Source: Lacipirellula parvula
Lineage (GTDB): Bacteria; Planctomycetota; Planctomycetia; Pirellulales; Lacipirellulaceae
Reading direction: 5' to 3'
Assembly: GCF_009177095.1 (NCBI RefSeq)
Contig: NZ_AP021861.1
Span: 3,082,501 to 3,146,500, forward strand
Length of the DNA stretch: 64,000 bases
A program made the position numbers and the translations under genes. The notes beneath the pieces are model-generated. The model was not told the DNA's origin and did not search any database. It was given only the letters and a program-made list of their open reading frames with translations. This document shows positions 17,284 to 25,334 of this stretch, piece by piece. How positions within the stretch are numbered: position 1 is the stretch's first letter; every line of letters starts with the position of its first letter.

Positions 17284-18575
17284 CCGGCCTATCGCTCAGC
17301 GACAAAGTGACGATCGGCTCCGCACTGCTCGGCGGCGCCGCGGGCGTGGCGGGCAGCTTTGCCGTCCTCCGCCGCCGCTCGCTCGTCGGCGACATGCTTG
17401 CTCACGCCTCGCTTCCCGGCGTTTGCATCGCCTACGCGATCACAGGCTCGCGCGAACTACTCGGCCTCTCGATCGGGGCGCTCGTCAGCGGCCTCATCGC
17501 GATCGGCCTGATGACGCTCGTCGTCCGGTGGACTCGCACGAAGGAAGACGCCGCCATCGGCATCATGCTCAGTGGCTTCTTCGGCCTCGGCATCGTGCTA
17601 CTGTCGGTGATCACTCGCTCCGCTGCCGCCGGCGGTAGCGCGGGGCTCAGCTCCTACATCTTCGGCGAGCCGGGCAACATGCTCGACAGCGATCTGCTCA
17701 CCCTCGCCGCGGTCGGCGCCGGCGTGCTGTTGCTGGTCGTCTGCTTCTACAAAGAATTCAAGCTCGTCTCGTTCGACCACGAGTTCGCCAAATCGCAAGG
17801 CTGGCCCACGCTCTGGCTCGATCTCGGCATGATGGCCGCCGTCGCGCTGGTGACGATCATCGGGCTGCCGATCGTCGGCGTCATTCTCATGGCGGCGATG
17901 ATCATCCTCCCAGGCGCCACGGCCCGCATGTGGACCAACCGCTTCAACGTCCTGCTGATCCTCGCCGGCATCATCGGCGCCACGACCGGCGCCGTCGGCG
18001 TGCGACTCAGCTCGAGCCTTCCCACCGGCCCGACGGTCGTCCTCACCGGCGCCACGATTTTCGTCGCCTCCATCCTGTTCGCACCCGAACGTGGCGTCAT
18101 CGCCCGCGTTTGGAGCGAAACCCGCCTCCGCATTCGCGTCGCCCGCGAGCACTTGCTCCGCTCGTTGTACGAACTCAACGAACCGACGCTCCCGCGACTA
18201 ACGCCGACTTCGTTCCAAACGCTGCTCTCGCACCGCTACGCCACGCCCTGGATGCTCCGCTGGCTCGTCGACCGCAGCGAACACCGCGGCTTGGTCACCC
18301 TACGCGGCGATCAAATCACCCTCACGCCGCTCGGCTTCCGTCGCGCCGCCGAGGCGACCCGCACCCACCGCATGTGGGAAATTTACATGATGGAGTTCGC
18401 CGGCTCGGCCCCCGACCACGTCGACCGCTCCGCCGACGCCGTCGAGCATTTACTGCCTGAGTCGCTGCTCGTAGAACTCGAAGACCGCCTCGCCCGCGAA
18501 GGCCGCCTCCCGGCGATCGCCACCGAAGTCCCAGCGTCGCCGCACGAAGTCAACACGGAAGGGAACACTTCGTAA
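17280..18575 (+). CDS. ABC-3 metal permease fused to DtxR-like domain (1)
   Basis: 431 residues. Residues 10-270 form the 7-9 helix ABC-3 permease ([36 protein letters not shown]). Residues 280-410 are a cytoplasmic extension with a winged-helix-like stretch ([20 protein letters not shown]) and a DtxR-type metal/dimerisation helix ([20 protein letters not shown]), then D386-A-V-E389-H390, spaced as the Cys-x-x-Glu-His site of DtxR. Normal family length is about 280, so about 150 residues are extra. The extension may sense metal and gate or localise the pump (inference). The ATG at 17280 overlaps the ATPase stop. Confidence 0.88.
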   Translation: MTGLSLSDKVTIGSALLGGAAGVAGSFAVLRRRSLVGDMLAHASLPGVCIAYAITGSRELLGLSIGALVSGLIAIGLMTLVVRWTRTKEDAAIGIMLSGFFGLGIVLLSVITRSAAAGGSAGLSSYIFGEPGNMLDSDLLTLAAVGAGVLLLVVCFYKEFKLVSFDHEFAKSQGWPTLWLDLGMMAAVALVTIIGLPIVGVILMAAMIILPGATARMWTNRFNVLLILAGIIGATTGAVGVRLSSSLPTGPTVVLTGATIFVASILFAPERGVIARVWSETRLRIRVAREHLLRSLYELNEPTLPRLTPTSFQTLLSHRYATPWMLRWLVDRSEHRGLVTLRGDQITLTPLGFRRAAEATRTHRMWEIYMMEFAGSAPDHVDRSADAVEHLLPESLLVELEDRLAREGRLPAIATEVPASPHEVNTEGNTS

Positions 18576-18838
18576 TGCTTGAAGAATTGAACCACAACGA
18601 CACGACGAGCACGACGGAAAGAGAGAATAAACAAAGCTGGGAACCGCCGGTGGACGCAGATGAACGCAGATAATTCTTCATTGGCGTTCATCTGCGTTTA
18701 TCAGCGGTTCCACATTCTTCCTTTCCCGATATTTCGTCGTGTCCGTTGTGCCGTCGTGGTTAAATTCCCTCGTATTCCCTTGGCGCTCTTGGCGTCCTTG
18801 GCGGTTAATCTTCGAAACTAAGCAAGCGTTTCAACGCC
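18576..18838. repeat. Nested inverted repeats, family C copy 2
   Basis: The outer arms run AACCACAACGACACGACGAG (18589 on) against CGTCGTGTCCGTTGTGCCGT (about 18735 on). The inner arms are GGACGCAGATGAACGCAGAT and GTTCATCTGCGTTTATCAGC. Then CTTGGCGTCCTTGGCGGTTA at about 18787-18806 is identical to the 8240-8376 copy. It separates the two permease genes. Confidence 0.75.
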
Positions 18839-20152
18839 ATGGCCCACGCACTCATCATCGCGAGCACGTTCAGCGACCTCTGGAACCCCAACGGGCTCTG
18901 GATCGTCGCCACCGCCGCCGCCACCAACTGCGCCTGCGCGCTCGTCGGCTGCTACCTAGTCCTCCGCCGCATGAGCCTGATGGGCGACGCCCTCTCGCAC
19001 GCCGTCCTCCCCGGCCTCGCGGTCGCCTTCATCCTCTCCGGCGCCTACGACATCGGCCCGCTGATGATCGGCGCCGTCGCCGCCGGCCTCCTCTCAACGT
19101 TCCTGATCCAAACGCTCCACCAGTACGCCCGCGTCCCCAGCGACGCGAGCATGGGCGTCGTCTTCACCGGCCTCTTCGCCCTCGGCGTCGTCCTCATCAA
19201 AAAGGGGATCCCGCCCGGCGTCCATTTTGACATCGCCTGCGTGTACCAAGGGACGCTCGAACTCACCCCCTTCGACACGGTGAGTCTCCTCGGCCACGAA
19301 GTACCGCGGGCCTTCGCCGTCACCGCCGGCGTCTTCCTGCTCAACGCCGCAATCATTGGCGCGCTCTGGAAAGAATTTAAATTGAGCGCGTTCGACCCCG
19401 CTCTTGCCACGACGATGGGCTTCTCGGCGTCGCTACTTCACTACCTGCTGATGGCGCTCGTCGCGATCACCGCCGTCGCGTCGTTCGAAGCGGTCGGCTC
19501 GATCCTCGTCGTTGCGATGCTCATCATCCCGCCGGCGACCGCCCACCTCCTCAGCGATCGCCTGGCGCCGATGGTGCTCATCTCGCTCCTTGTCGCGATC
19601 GCTGCCGCGATCCTGGGCTACATCCTCGGCACGCTCCTCAACACGAACCTCGCCGGCATGATCACCGTCGCCGCCGCCGGCCTGTTCGGCCTCGCCGTCC
19701 TCTTCGCACCGCAGCACGGCGTCGTCAGCGCGCTCGCCCGCAACCTCAGCGTGTCGCTCCGCGTGGTCCGCGAAGACTTGCTCGCGATGCTTTACCGCAT
19801 CGAAGAACTCGGCAGCCCCCGCCGCCTCGCCGCCGCTGAAGCAAGCGCTGCCGTCGGCGGCGGTTGGCTCGCCCGCCTCGGCCTCGGCGGACTCGTTCGC
19901 GAAGGCAGCGTCACCCGCACCGGCAACCGCCTCGACCTCACCCCTGCCGGCAGAGAAGCCGCCCGCCAACTCGTCCGCTCCCACCGCCTGTGGGAAACCT
20001 ACCTAGTGAAGCATTTGGGCCTACCGCTCGACCACGTCCACGAACCCGCCCACCGCGTCGAACACTTCATCGGCGACCAAATGCGCGAGCAACTCCAACA
20101 AGAACTCGACGCCGCCAACAAAGACCCCCACGGCCGCGAAATCCCCGAATGA
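18839..20152 (+). CDS. ABC-3 metal permease fused to DtxR-like domain (2)
   Basis: 437 residues. ABC-3 permease helices span about 15-295 (VLRRMSLMGDALSHAVLPGL, VGSILVVAMLIIPPATAHLL). The tail 305-425 reads as a DtxR core: LDLTPAGREAARQLV, then SHRLWETYLVKHLGLPLDHV, then H401-E-P-A-H405-R-V-E408-H409 and GDQMREQLQQEL. This is very close to the DtxR/IdeR pattern, with His in place of the usual Cys or Met. No complete DNA-recognition helix is evident. It pairs with the preceding permease, probably as a heterodimer. Confidence 0.88.
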   Translation: MAHALIIASTFSDLWNPNGLWIVATAAATNCACALVGCYLVLRRMSLMGDALSHAVLPGLAVAFILSGAYDIGPLMIGAVAAGLLSTFLIQTLHQYARVPSDASMGVVFTGLFALGVVLIKKGIPPGVHFDIACVYQGTLELTPFDTVSLLGHEVPRAFAVTAGVFLLNAAIIGALWKEFKLSAFDPALATTMGFSASLLHYLLMALVAITAVASFEAVGSILVVAMLIIPPATAHLLSDRLAPMVLISLLVAIAAAILGYILGTLLNTNLAGMITVAAAGLFGLAVLFAPQHGVVSALARNLSVSLRVVREDLLAMLYRIEELGSPRRLAAAEASAAVGGGWLARLGLGGLVREGSVTRTGNRLDLTPAGREAARQLVRSHRLWETYLVKHLGLPLDHVHEPAHRVEHFIGDQMREQLQQELDAANKDPHGREIPE

Positions 20153-20163
20153 TCTCAATGTAT

Positions 20164-20246
20164 TTTCTTTGCGCCTTCGCGCCTTTGCGTGAGACAATTT
20201 CTTATCGAAGAAGGAGCTCACGCAAAGGCGCGAAGGCGCAAAGAAA
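20164..20246. repeat. Perfect inverted repeat, family B copy 3
   Basis: 30-bp exact arms at 20164-20193 and 20217-20246 (left arm core TTTGCGCCTTCGCGCCTTTG). The loop differs from copy 2. It sits between the convergent permease and nfo genes. Confidence 0.9.
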
Positions 20247-20308
20247 TTGCTGGTATCAGTGAACTTTTCGCGTTTCTTGCGCCTCTTCGCGGCCAAAAAA
20301 CCCCCGCA

Positions 20309-21166
20309 CTACTCAACCAGCCCTCTAAGCGTCGCCAGATTAATTTCATCCAAATCCCGCCCCTTCTCCTCCCCCTTCGGCGTCTCAAGATACATCGGCA
20401 TCTTCTTAAACCGCCGGTCGTTCATCAGATGCCGGAACGGCGCCAGCCCCATCTCGCCGCGGCCGATCGCCGCATGCCGATCGACGCCCGACCCAAACTT
20501 CGCCTTGCTGTCGTTCACATGAAACGCCCGCACCAGTTTGAGCCCCACCGTCTTGTCGAGGGAGCGCATCGTCGCCTTCCACTCGGCCTCCGTCTCCATC
20601 GCGTACCCGGCCGAGAAGATGTGGCACGTATCGACGCACACTCCCAGTCGATCAGGATCGGCAACGCCGTCGAGAATCGCGGAGAGATGCTCGAACTTGC
20701 ACCCCAAGCACGACCCTTGCCCCGAAGTCGTCTCGAGCAGAATTTGCGCACTCGCCCCCGCCGTCTGCCCATGCACCTCGTCGAGCCCTGCCGCAATCCG
20801 CACGAGCCCCAATTCCTCGCTGCTCGTCGTATAAGCCCCCGGATGGGCGACGATGTAAGGAATGCCAAGCAGCTCGGCCCGCTCCACCTCGACGACCATC
20901 GCATCAATCGACTTCTTCCAGAGCGCGTCGTCGGGACTTGCGAGATTGATCAAATAAGAATTATGAGCAATCGGCGCCCCAATCCCCAAATTCGCGAGCG
21001 CCTCTCGAAACCGCCGCACATCGTCCGCAGTAATCGGCTTCCCCGCCCACTGGTTGTTGTTCTTGGTGAAGACCTGAACGCAGTCGCAACCGACTTCTTT
21101 TGCTCGCTCGATCGCCTTATAGGCGCCGCCCGCGGCAGACATGTGAGCACCGAGAATCGCCATCAT
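20309..21166 (-). CDS. nfo: Deoxyribonuclease IV (AP endonuclease)
   Basis: 285 residues, the length of E. coli Nfo. A TIM-barrel zinc enzyme: GAHMSAAGG at the N-terminus, VQVFTKNNNQW, AHNSYLINLASP, VAHPGAY, ILLETTSGQG (zinc Glu), VCVDTCHIFSAGY, RAFHVNDSKAKFGSGVDRHA and YLETP. It cuts DNA 5' to abasic sites in base-excision repair. An open TTG-initiated extension to 21208 exists, but the ATG at 21166 (or 21163) sits right before the conserved start. Confidence 0.93.
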   Translation of the reverse strand: MMAILGAHMSAAGGAYKAIERAKEVGCDCVQVFTKNNNQWAGKPITADDVRRFREALANLGIGAPIAHNSYLINLASPDDALWKKSIDAMVVEVERAELLGIPYIVAHPGAYTTSSEELGLVRIAAGLDEVHGQTAGASAQILLETTSGQGSCLGCKFEHLSAILDGVADPDRLGVCVDTCHIFSAGYAMETEAEWKATMRSLDKTVGLKLVRAFHVNDSKAKFGSGVDRHAAIGRGEMGLAPFRHLMNDRRFKKMPMYLETPKGEEKGRDLDEINLATLRGLVE

Positions 21167-21210
21167 TAACCCATGAGGTTTGGAAGTTATTTTGCAGCAA
21201 GAATCCAAAG

Positions 21211-21585
21211 GTGGTGGGAGCCACTCCGGCCGATTGGGTGCCGGCTAACGAAGAGGCGGCGGAACTAAACGCCACCGTGACGGCCGCGCAGGGCGGCGAC
21301 GTCGGGCCCGCGACGTTAAGTGCGCCCAAACCCCAAAGGGTAAACGCCAGGGCGACGACGCGTGCCCTGGCGGCCGGACACACATTGGGACGACATGGCC
21401 ATGCCGCAGGCGTTACCGACGCAATGATTGCCGAGGTAGACGCGGAGTTTGGGAAGGCTAACCCGGTGGAATCAGAGATTCATTTGCGCAACGCCTATCA
21501 CGTGATCCGCGGCTACTTCGAGGCCCTCGGCATGCCTATCCCGGCTGCATCGGCGAATGTTAACGCCAGCGACGCCGCGAGCTAG
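21211..21585 (+). CDS. Hypothetical protein or gene remnant
   Basis: From GTG at 21211 the frame encodes 124 residues with natural-looking composition (VTDAMIAEVDAEFGKANPVE, then SEIHLRNAYHVIRGYFEALG). The same frame is open upstream over the nfo start region, with no ATG close to the coding-like part, so the 5' end may be lost. Codon third positions are GC-rich as in neighbours. Its last 26 bases overlap the convergent PEP-CTERM gene. No family recognised with certainty. Confidence 0.4.
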   Translation: MVGATPADWVPANEEAAELNATVTAAQGGDVGPATLSAPKPQRVNARATTRALAAGHTLGRHGHAAGVTDAMIAEVDAEFGKANPVESEIHLRNAYHVIRGYFEALGMPIPAASANVNASDAAS

Positions 21586-21961
21586 CCAAGTAGGCAAGTG
21601 CGACGCCAGTGAGCACGATTGCGGATGGCTCCGGAACAGTGGCGCTGGCGGGCACCACGGGTTTGCTCGCATTCCTTTGCCAAATTAGGAAATCAGCTCC
21701 ATCCACCACCAAATCATTGTTGGCGTCACCGTTGGTGCCCCACGAGCGACTGAACCCCTCTTTGCCAAAGTTCGTCTTCCAGGTTGATAGGTCGGTTCCG
21801 TCCGTTGACAGGCTGACATCAAAATCGCCCATCGAGAAACTGCTGTACGGAATAGGCTCGTAGTAGGGAGGAAGGTTGATCGTAATGGTGACGCTGGCCG
21901 CACCTACGCTGCAGAACGTCGTCATCGCCGCTACAGCTAGTAGTGAAGCCAGAAGTCGCAT
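21560..21961 (-). CDS. Short PEP-CTERM protein with dockerin-like repeat
   Basis: 133 residues. A signal peptide (MRLLASLLAVAAMTTFCSVG) comes first. GDANNDLVVDGADFLIWQRN is one calcium-binding dockerin-like loop. C-terminal VPEPSAIVLTGVALAYLASS plus a basic tail is the PEP-CTERM sorting signal, recognised by exosortase (family knowledge). It is much shorter than usual members; the region between signal and dockerin loop (DGTDLSTWKTNFGKEGFS) is only about 50 residues, so a deleted version of a larger protein is possible. Confidence 0.75.
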   Translation of the reverse strand: MRLLASLLAVAAMTTFCSVGAASVTITINLPPYYEPIPYSSFSMGDFDVSLSTDGTDLSTWKTNFGKEGFSRSWGTNGDANNDLVVDGADFLIWQRNASKPVVPASATVPEPSAIVLTGVALAYLASSRRRWR

Positions 21962-22055
21962 TTCAATCTCTCCAGTGACAGGCATCTAAAACAAGCAGGA
22001 TCAGTGTATCTAATGCCCGCTCTGAACACAAGAAAACGCAGTTCCGAGCTAGCGC

Positions 22056-22286
22056 ATGCAGCGAATTGACGTAGTACTTGCTCTCGTACCCCAACTCACG
22101 TCCGCCGACCGAGCCAAGGTCGCCGCCCTACTCGGCGTTTCCACCACTCCCGCCGCCCCGCAATCCTACTGCCAGCGGAACGGGCATCGTTACAAGCCAA
22201 TGGGTAGAACCCGAGGGAACTGGTTCAAGCCTTCCGCGCTAATCCTAATCTGTGAGCGCTGCGGTCGTGAGAGGAACATAACCTAG
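22056..22286 (+). CDS. Small zinc-finger-like protein
   Basis: 76 residues. The N-terminal half is helical (VLALVPQLTSADRAKVAALL). The C-terminal half carries YCQRNGHRY and ICERCGRER, one Cys/His pair and one CxxC, enough for a single zinc knuckle. Such small proteins are common in prophage-like regions. No strong ribosome-binding site precedes it. No specific role. Confidence 0.45.
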   Translation: MQRIDVVLALVPQLTSADRAKVAALLGVSTTPAAPQSYCQRNGHRYKPMGRTRGNWFKPSALILICERCGRERNIT

Positions 22287-22486
22287 ACAACATCACACCA
22301 TGATGCTCGTGAAGGATGTCACGAAGAGGATCTTTTGGTTGTTTGTGGGTTTTCTTGCGATCATCTCGTGAATCGGCGTCGGGCGGTTACTGGATTCGCA
22401 TTGTCATCACGACTGAGGGCCTGTGCATCGCAAAAACTTGATACCTTCCCTTTCTAGCCAAGCGAAACCGAGAGGGGGCGAAGGCC

Positions 22487-23137
22487 ATGTCATCCTTGGA
22501 GTACAACGCGTCCCTCACGCCGTTGGAGCGTGTTAGCCTCCAAATGCAGTATCGCCCGGTATCGGAGGGGGCCCCAACTGGTAGCGCGCTACCACTTCGG
22601 GACGAGGTCATCGAAGGGATTCAGCAGAAGAAGCGGTTCACCGGCCAAGCCCGCGAGTACCGCCTCGCAGTTCTTGCCTCTCTTGTAAACGACCATCACA
22701 ATCTGGCCCACGAAGCACTGCAGAATTATCTGGACAACGTGTACTTCGCGGGTGAGGCGCTGGAGGAAGCGAAGCGGTTGCTTAGTGGCCGGAGAAAATG
22801 GGGTCGGTGGTTAGAGGCGAATTTTCCCAAGAGTGGGGAAACCTCGCGGGTCTACCGGCGCGTGTACCGCGAGTGGAACGATCCGCGGTTCGTCGAAGCG
22901 CGTGCGTCGGATGCTCCGCCGCGAACCCTGAACGCGGTGTTGCGGGTCCTTCGAGGCCAGCCTATTGAACGTCACTTTGAGCAAGACGAACTGGATGCGG
23001 ATCAGATAAACCGGAAGCAGGTGTGACGGTGGTTTGCAGATTTCGTCGATGGGTTGAACAAGGAAGAAGCAGAGACCCTGTTCTCACGGTTCTGCGGGAA
23101 GCTTCTGCCACGGTGGTACGAAGAATTTCGCCACTAA
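22487..23137 (+). pseudogene. DUF3102-like protein interrupted by an in-frame TGA
   Basis: ATG at 22487 gives 179 residues to a TGA at 23024-23026. The frame then stays open for a further 36 codons (RWFADFVDGLNKEEAETLFS, then RFCGKLLPRWYEEFRH) to a TAA at 23135. The first part contains LAHEALQNYLDNVYFAGEAL and a KWGRWLEANFPKSGETSRVY block like the phage/plasmid DUF3102 family. The seamless continuation after TGA suggests a nonsense mutation, though a functional 179-residue protein is possible. Confidence 0.5.
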
Positions 23138-23236
23138 ATGTGTGTAGTAACGGAGAGCGACTACTACGACGACCAAGGGGATATTAAGAGCGAAGCGCGG
23201 GCCCGTGTAACGGTCGTGTTGAACCCAGTTTCCTAG
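23138..23236 (+). CDS. Possible 32-residue ORF
   Basis: ATG immediately follows the TAA of the interrupted gene and encodes MCVVTESDYYDDQGDIKSEA, RARVTVVLNPVS, then TAG. The tight spacing suggests coupling, but the length is too small to be sure. No family recognised. Confidence 0.25.
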   Translation: MCVVTESDYYDDQGDIKSEARARVTVVLNPVS

Positions 23237-23247
23237 CGGGGAAGCGA

Positions 23248-23970
23248 TTATTTGGATCGTTCGTGCTTAATACCGAGTTCTTGCTCGATTGTGTATTCAG
23301 CTAGTGCTTGAACCACCGGCAAGTCCAATTGCAACCGTATCAGGTCACCGCAGCGGTCGGGATTGGCTATTGGTGATTTGTTCGCATGAGCAACCGCACA
23401 TCGGCCCGAGCCATAGAGATAAACTCCGATATCCGGTTCGGTCGCGAGCAAATCAGCAATTCGGGGAAGTGCTTTACGGCAAGTAAGCTTTGGGACCGTC
23501 GCCGTTATCCAGGTTTTCTGCTGTTGATCCGTGTTATTGATATTGAGGATTTTGAAGTAGCCGAGGAACTCGTACGGCAGTGAGTTGACGCTCCGTGCTT
23601 CACGGTACAGCGCTAATGCGAGGCAAGTTTTTTCGTCAGATATCGTCGTGGTTAGGGAGTCAACTTGGTGCCGTCGATCGCTCAAGCTGAAATGCCCGCC
23701 GTCACCGAGCCTCGTCGGAGCACTGCAAAACATATGGATGCTCGATTGCGCCGGGCAGCGATACCACCATGACCATCTGCTTAGGAAACGTTGAATGCGT
23801 TCAAGTGCATTTAGGCGGTCGCCGGGATGTTCGTACTGTATGCGCACATCCGGGAGCGCAGTTTTGGTCGGCGGGCGGAGGTGTAGGATTTCTCCTTCGA
23901 ACTCCTGTGTAGCATCGACATCGGGCCAAAGTTCTACCCGTGTAACGCCGACGATGCACCACATCTTCAT
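23248..23970 (-). CDS. HEPN/MauJ-like protein
   Basis: 240 residues from ATG 23970; the frame upstream to 24096 overlaps the neighbour and is rejected. Contains LALALYREARSVNSLPYEFL, then GYFKILNINN, and near the end GSGRCAVAHA, where R190-x4-H195 matches the HEPN ribonuclease motif R-x4-6-H. The layout recalls MauJ-like / HEPN-related families (recollection, moderate). The ATG overlaps the stop of the larger HEPN gene by 4 bases (23967-23970), so the two form a bicistronic unit. RNase or toxin activity is an inference. Confidence 0.6.
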   Translation of the reverse strand: MKMWCIVGVTRVELWPDVDATQEFEGEILHLRPPTKTALPDVRIQYEHPGDRLNALERIQRFLSRWSWWYRCPAQSSIHMFCSAPTRLGDGGHFSLSDRRHQVDSLTTTISDEKTCLALALYREARSVNSLPYEFLGYFKILNINNTDQQQKTWITATVPKLTCRKALPRIADLLATEPDIGVYLYGSGRCAVAHANKSPIANPDRCGDLIRLQLDLPVVQALAEYTIEQELGIKHERSK

Positions 23971-25334
23971 TTTGCGGCCTCCGTCGATTGAAGTTGGCTC
24001 TTCGGCCAGAGCATCAACTCCCAACCGTCTTTCAAGCGGTATGGCCTCTGTTTTTCGTCCATGGCAGCTAGATGGTAGAAGATCTTTGCAAGCCACTCCT
24101 CAATGATTTTGCACGCGGTGTTCAGTAGAACTAAACCGTTCGACGGGTCGTCAATAGCGCCCCCTAGTGACTTGATGAACTCCCTCGCTACTTTCAACAC
24201 CGCGCCGCTGTTGCCGTGCACAACCTTGGACCTCAACGAGTAGAGATGGTTTAGTGCGTGAAAAACTGTTAGACGATCGATTTCTGTCGCGGCGTGTAAC
24301 AGCGACGCACCGTTGACGCGAAACCGGTAGGTCGATTCCTGCATGACCGAACTCTCGTTGGCGGTGAGGAACAGGCTCTCCATCGCGATGACGTAATCAA
24401 CAACCTTATCCCAGTGCGGTGAGTTCATTCGGTTGGGATGATGCTCCCACGTCTTCCTTCCAATGAAGTACCTGTCAACTGCGGCTTGCAATATTGTGTC
24501 GCTCTCCGCATCGCCGAGGAACTCATACGCCCTCACCACCAACGCCAAAGATTCAGGGGTGATATGTTCCGGCTGTTGGGCCGTAAGCCCCATTCCTTGC
24601 CAATAGCTACTGCGATCCAACTCACTATTCCAACGGACGTGCGTTACTAGGGGAGCATTTTTCACGACGCCACTTAGCATGAATGCGTGCTTGATCTTGT
24701 TGATCAATGCCTCGGTCTCATCGACGCCCTTCAGCTTACCAGTGGCTGAATATGAGCCGACCTTCTGGATAACCACCTCAACGCGGTGAAGGGAGGCCGT
24801 TTGCGGCGTAGGTGGCACGGGGAACTGCGGCAGCACGTACCCGGGACCACCAGAATAGCGGAGGTGTGCTTCCCGTTCAGTGATCCGCCGCAACTTGACG
24901 CCATCGGCTAGTTCATAGTCATTGTCGATGTCTATCCCCGAAAGTCGCAGGATGATCTCCATGTTCACGGTTTTGGAAGCAACGCAATCCGCGAAAGCCT
25001 TCAGGTATTCGAGGCATGTCTTCACATCGAGCGTGAAGGATTGACCAGCCTGAGTACAGGCGCACGGGATGGTATTTACCAAAACCATGATGGTTCGAAG
25101 TTCAGCCGGTGGACCGGCCGGTGACTCTTTTCCATAGAATTCGTCGACATTCTTTTCACCTAATACCTTCCGTGGCTCGGTGTTTAGATCAGTCAGCGGC
25201 AATGCTTGGCATATCACGTGAGTTGGGTCCGTGAACGTGGCATCGCCGTACTTCCAATCCTTTGGCCCAATCTTCGCGACCATTGCCGCGATGCGACCAA
25301 CGTAGGCTTCAAGTTGCGATGCAACATCTTCCAT
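23967..25334 (-). CDS. Large HEPN-domain protein (ApeA-like architecture)
   Basis: 455 residues from ATG 25334. The N-terminal 300 residues are of unrecognised fold. The C-terminal region has WDKVVDYVIAMESLFLTANE, then YRFRVNGASLLHA and ALNHLYSLRSKVVHGNSG, where R368-x4-H373 is the HEPN motif; a long helix CKIIEEWLAKIFYHL ends the domain. The order (unknown N-terminal part, C-terminal HEPN with RSKVVHG) resembles ApeA-type anti-phage proteins, but identity cannot be judged by eye. It overlaps the second R-x4-H gene. Lower GC than neighbours suggests acquisition. Confidence 0.65.
   Translation of the reverse strand: MEDVASQLEAYVGRIAAMVAKIGPKDWKYGDATFTDPTHVICQALPLTDLNTEPRKVLGEKNVDEFYGKESPAGPPAELRTIMVLVNTIPCACTQAGQSFTLDVKTCLEYLKAFADCVASKTVNMEIILRLSGIDIDNDYELADGVKLRRITEREAHLRYSGGPGYVLPQFPVPPTPQTASLHRVEVVIQKVGSYSATGKLKGVDETEALINKIKHAFMLSGVVKNAPLVTHVRWNSELDRSSYWQGMGLTAQQPEHITPESLALVVRAYEFLGDAESDTILQAAVDRYFIGRKTWEHHPNRMNSPHWDKVVDYVIAMESLFLTANESSVMQESTYRFRVNGASLLHAATEIDRLTVFHALNHLYSLRSKVVHGNSGAVLKVAREFIKSLGGAIDDPSNGLVLLNTACKIIEEWLAKIFYHLAAMDEKQRPYRLKDGWELMLWPKSQLQSTEAAK

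Noticed and set aside
22300-22371. 23-codon hydrophobic ORF (MMLVKDVTKRIFWLFVG...)
   Set aside because: Too short, no clear ribosome-binding site, no context.
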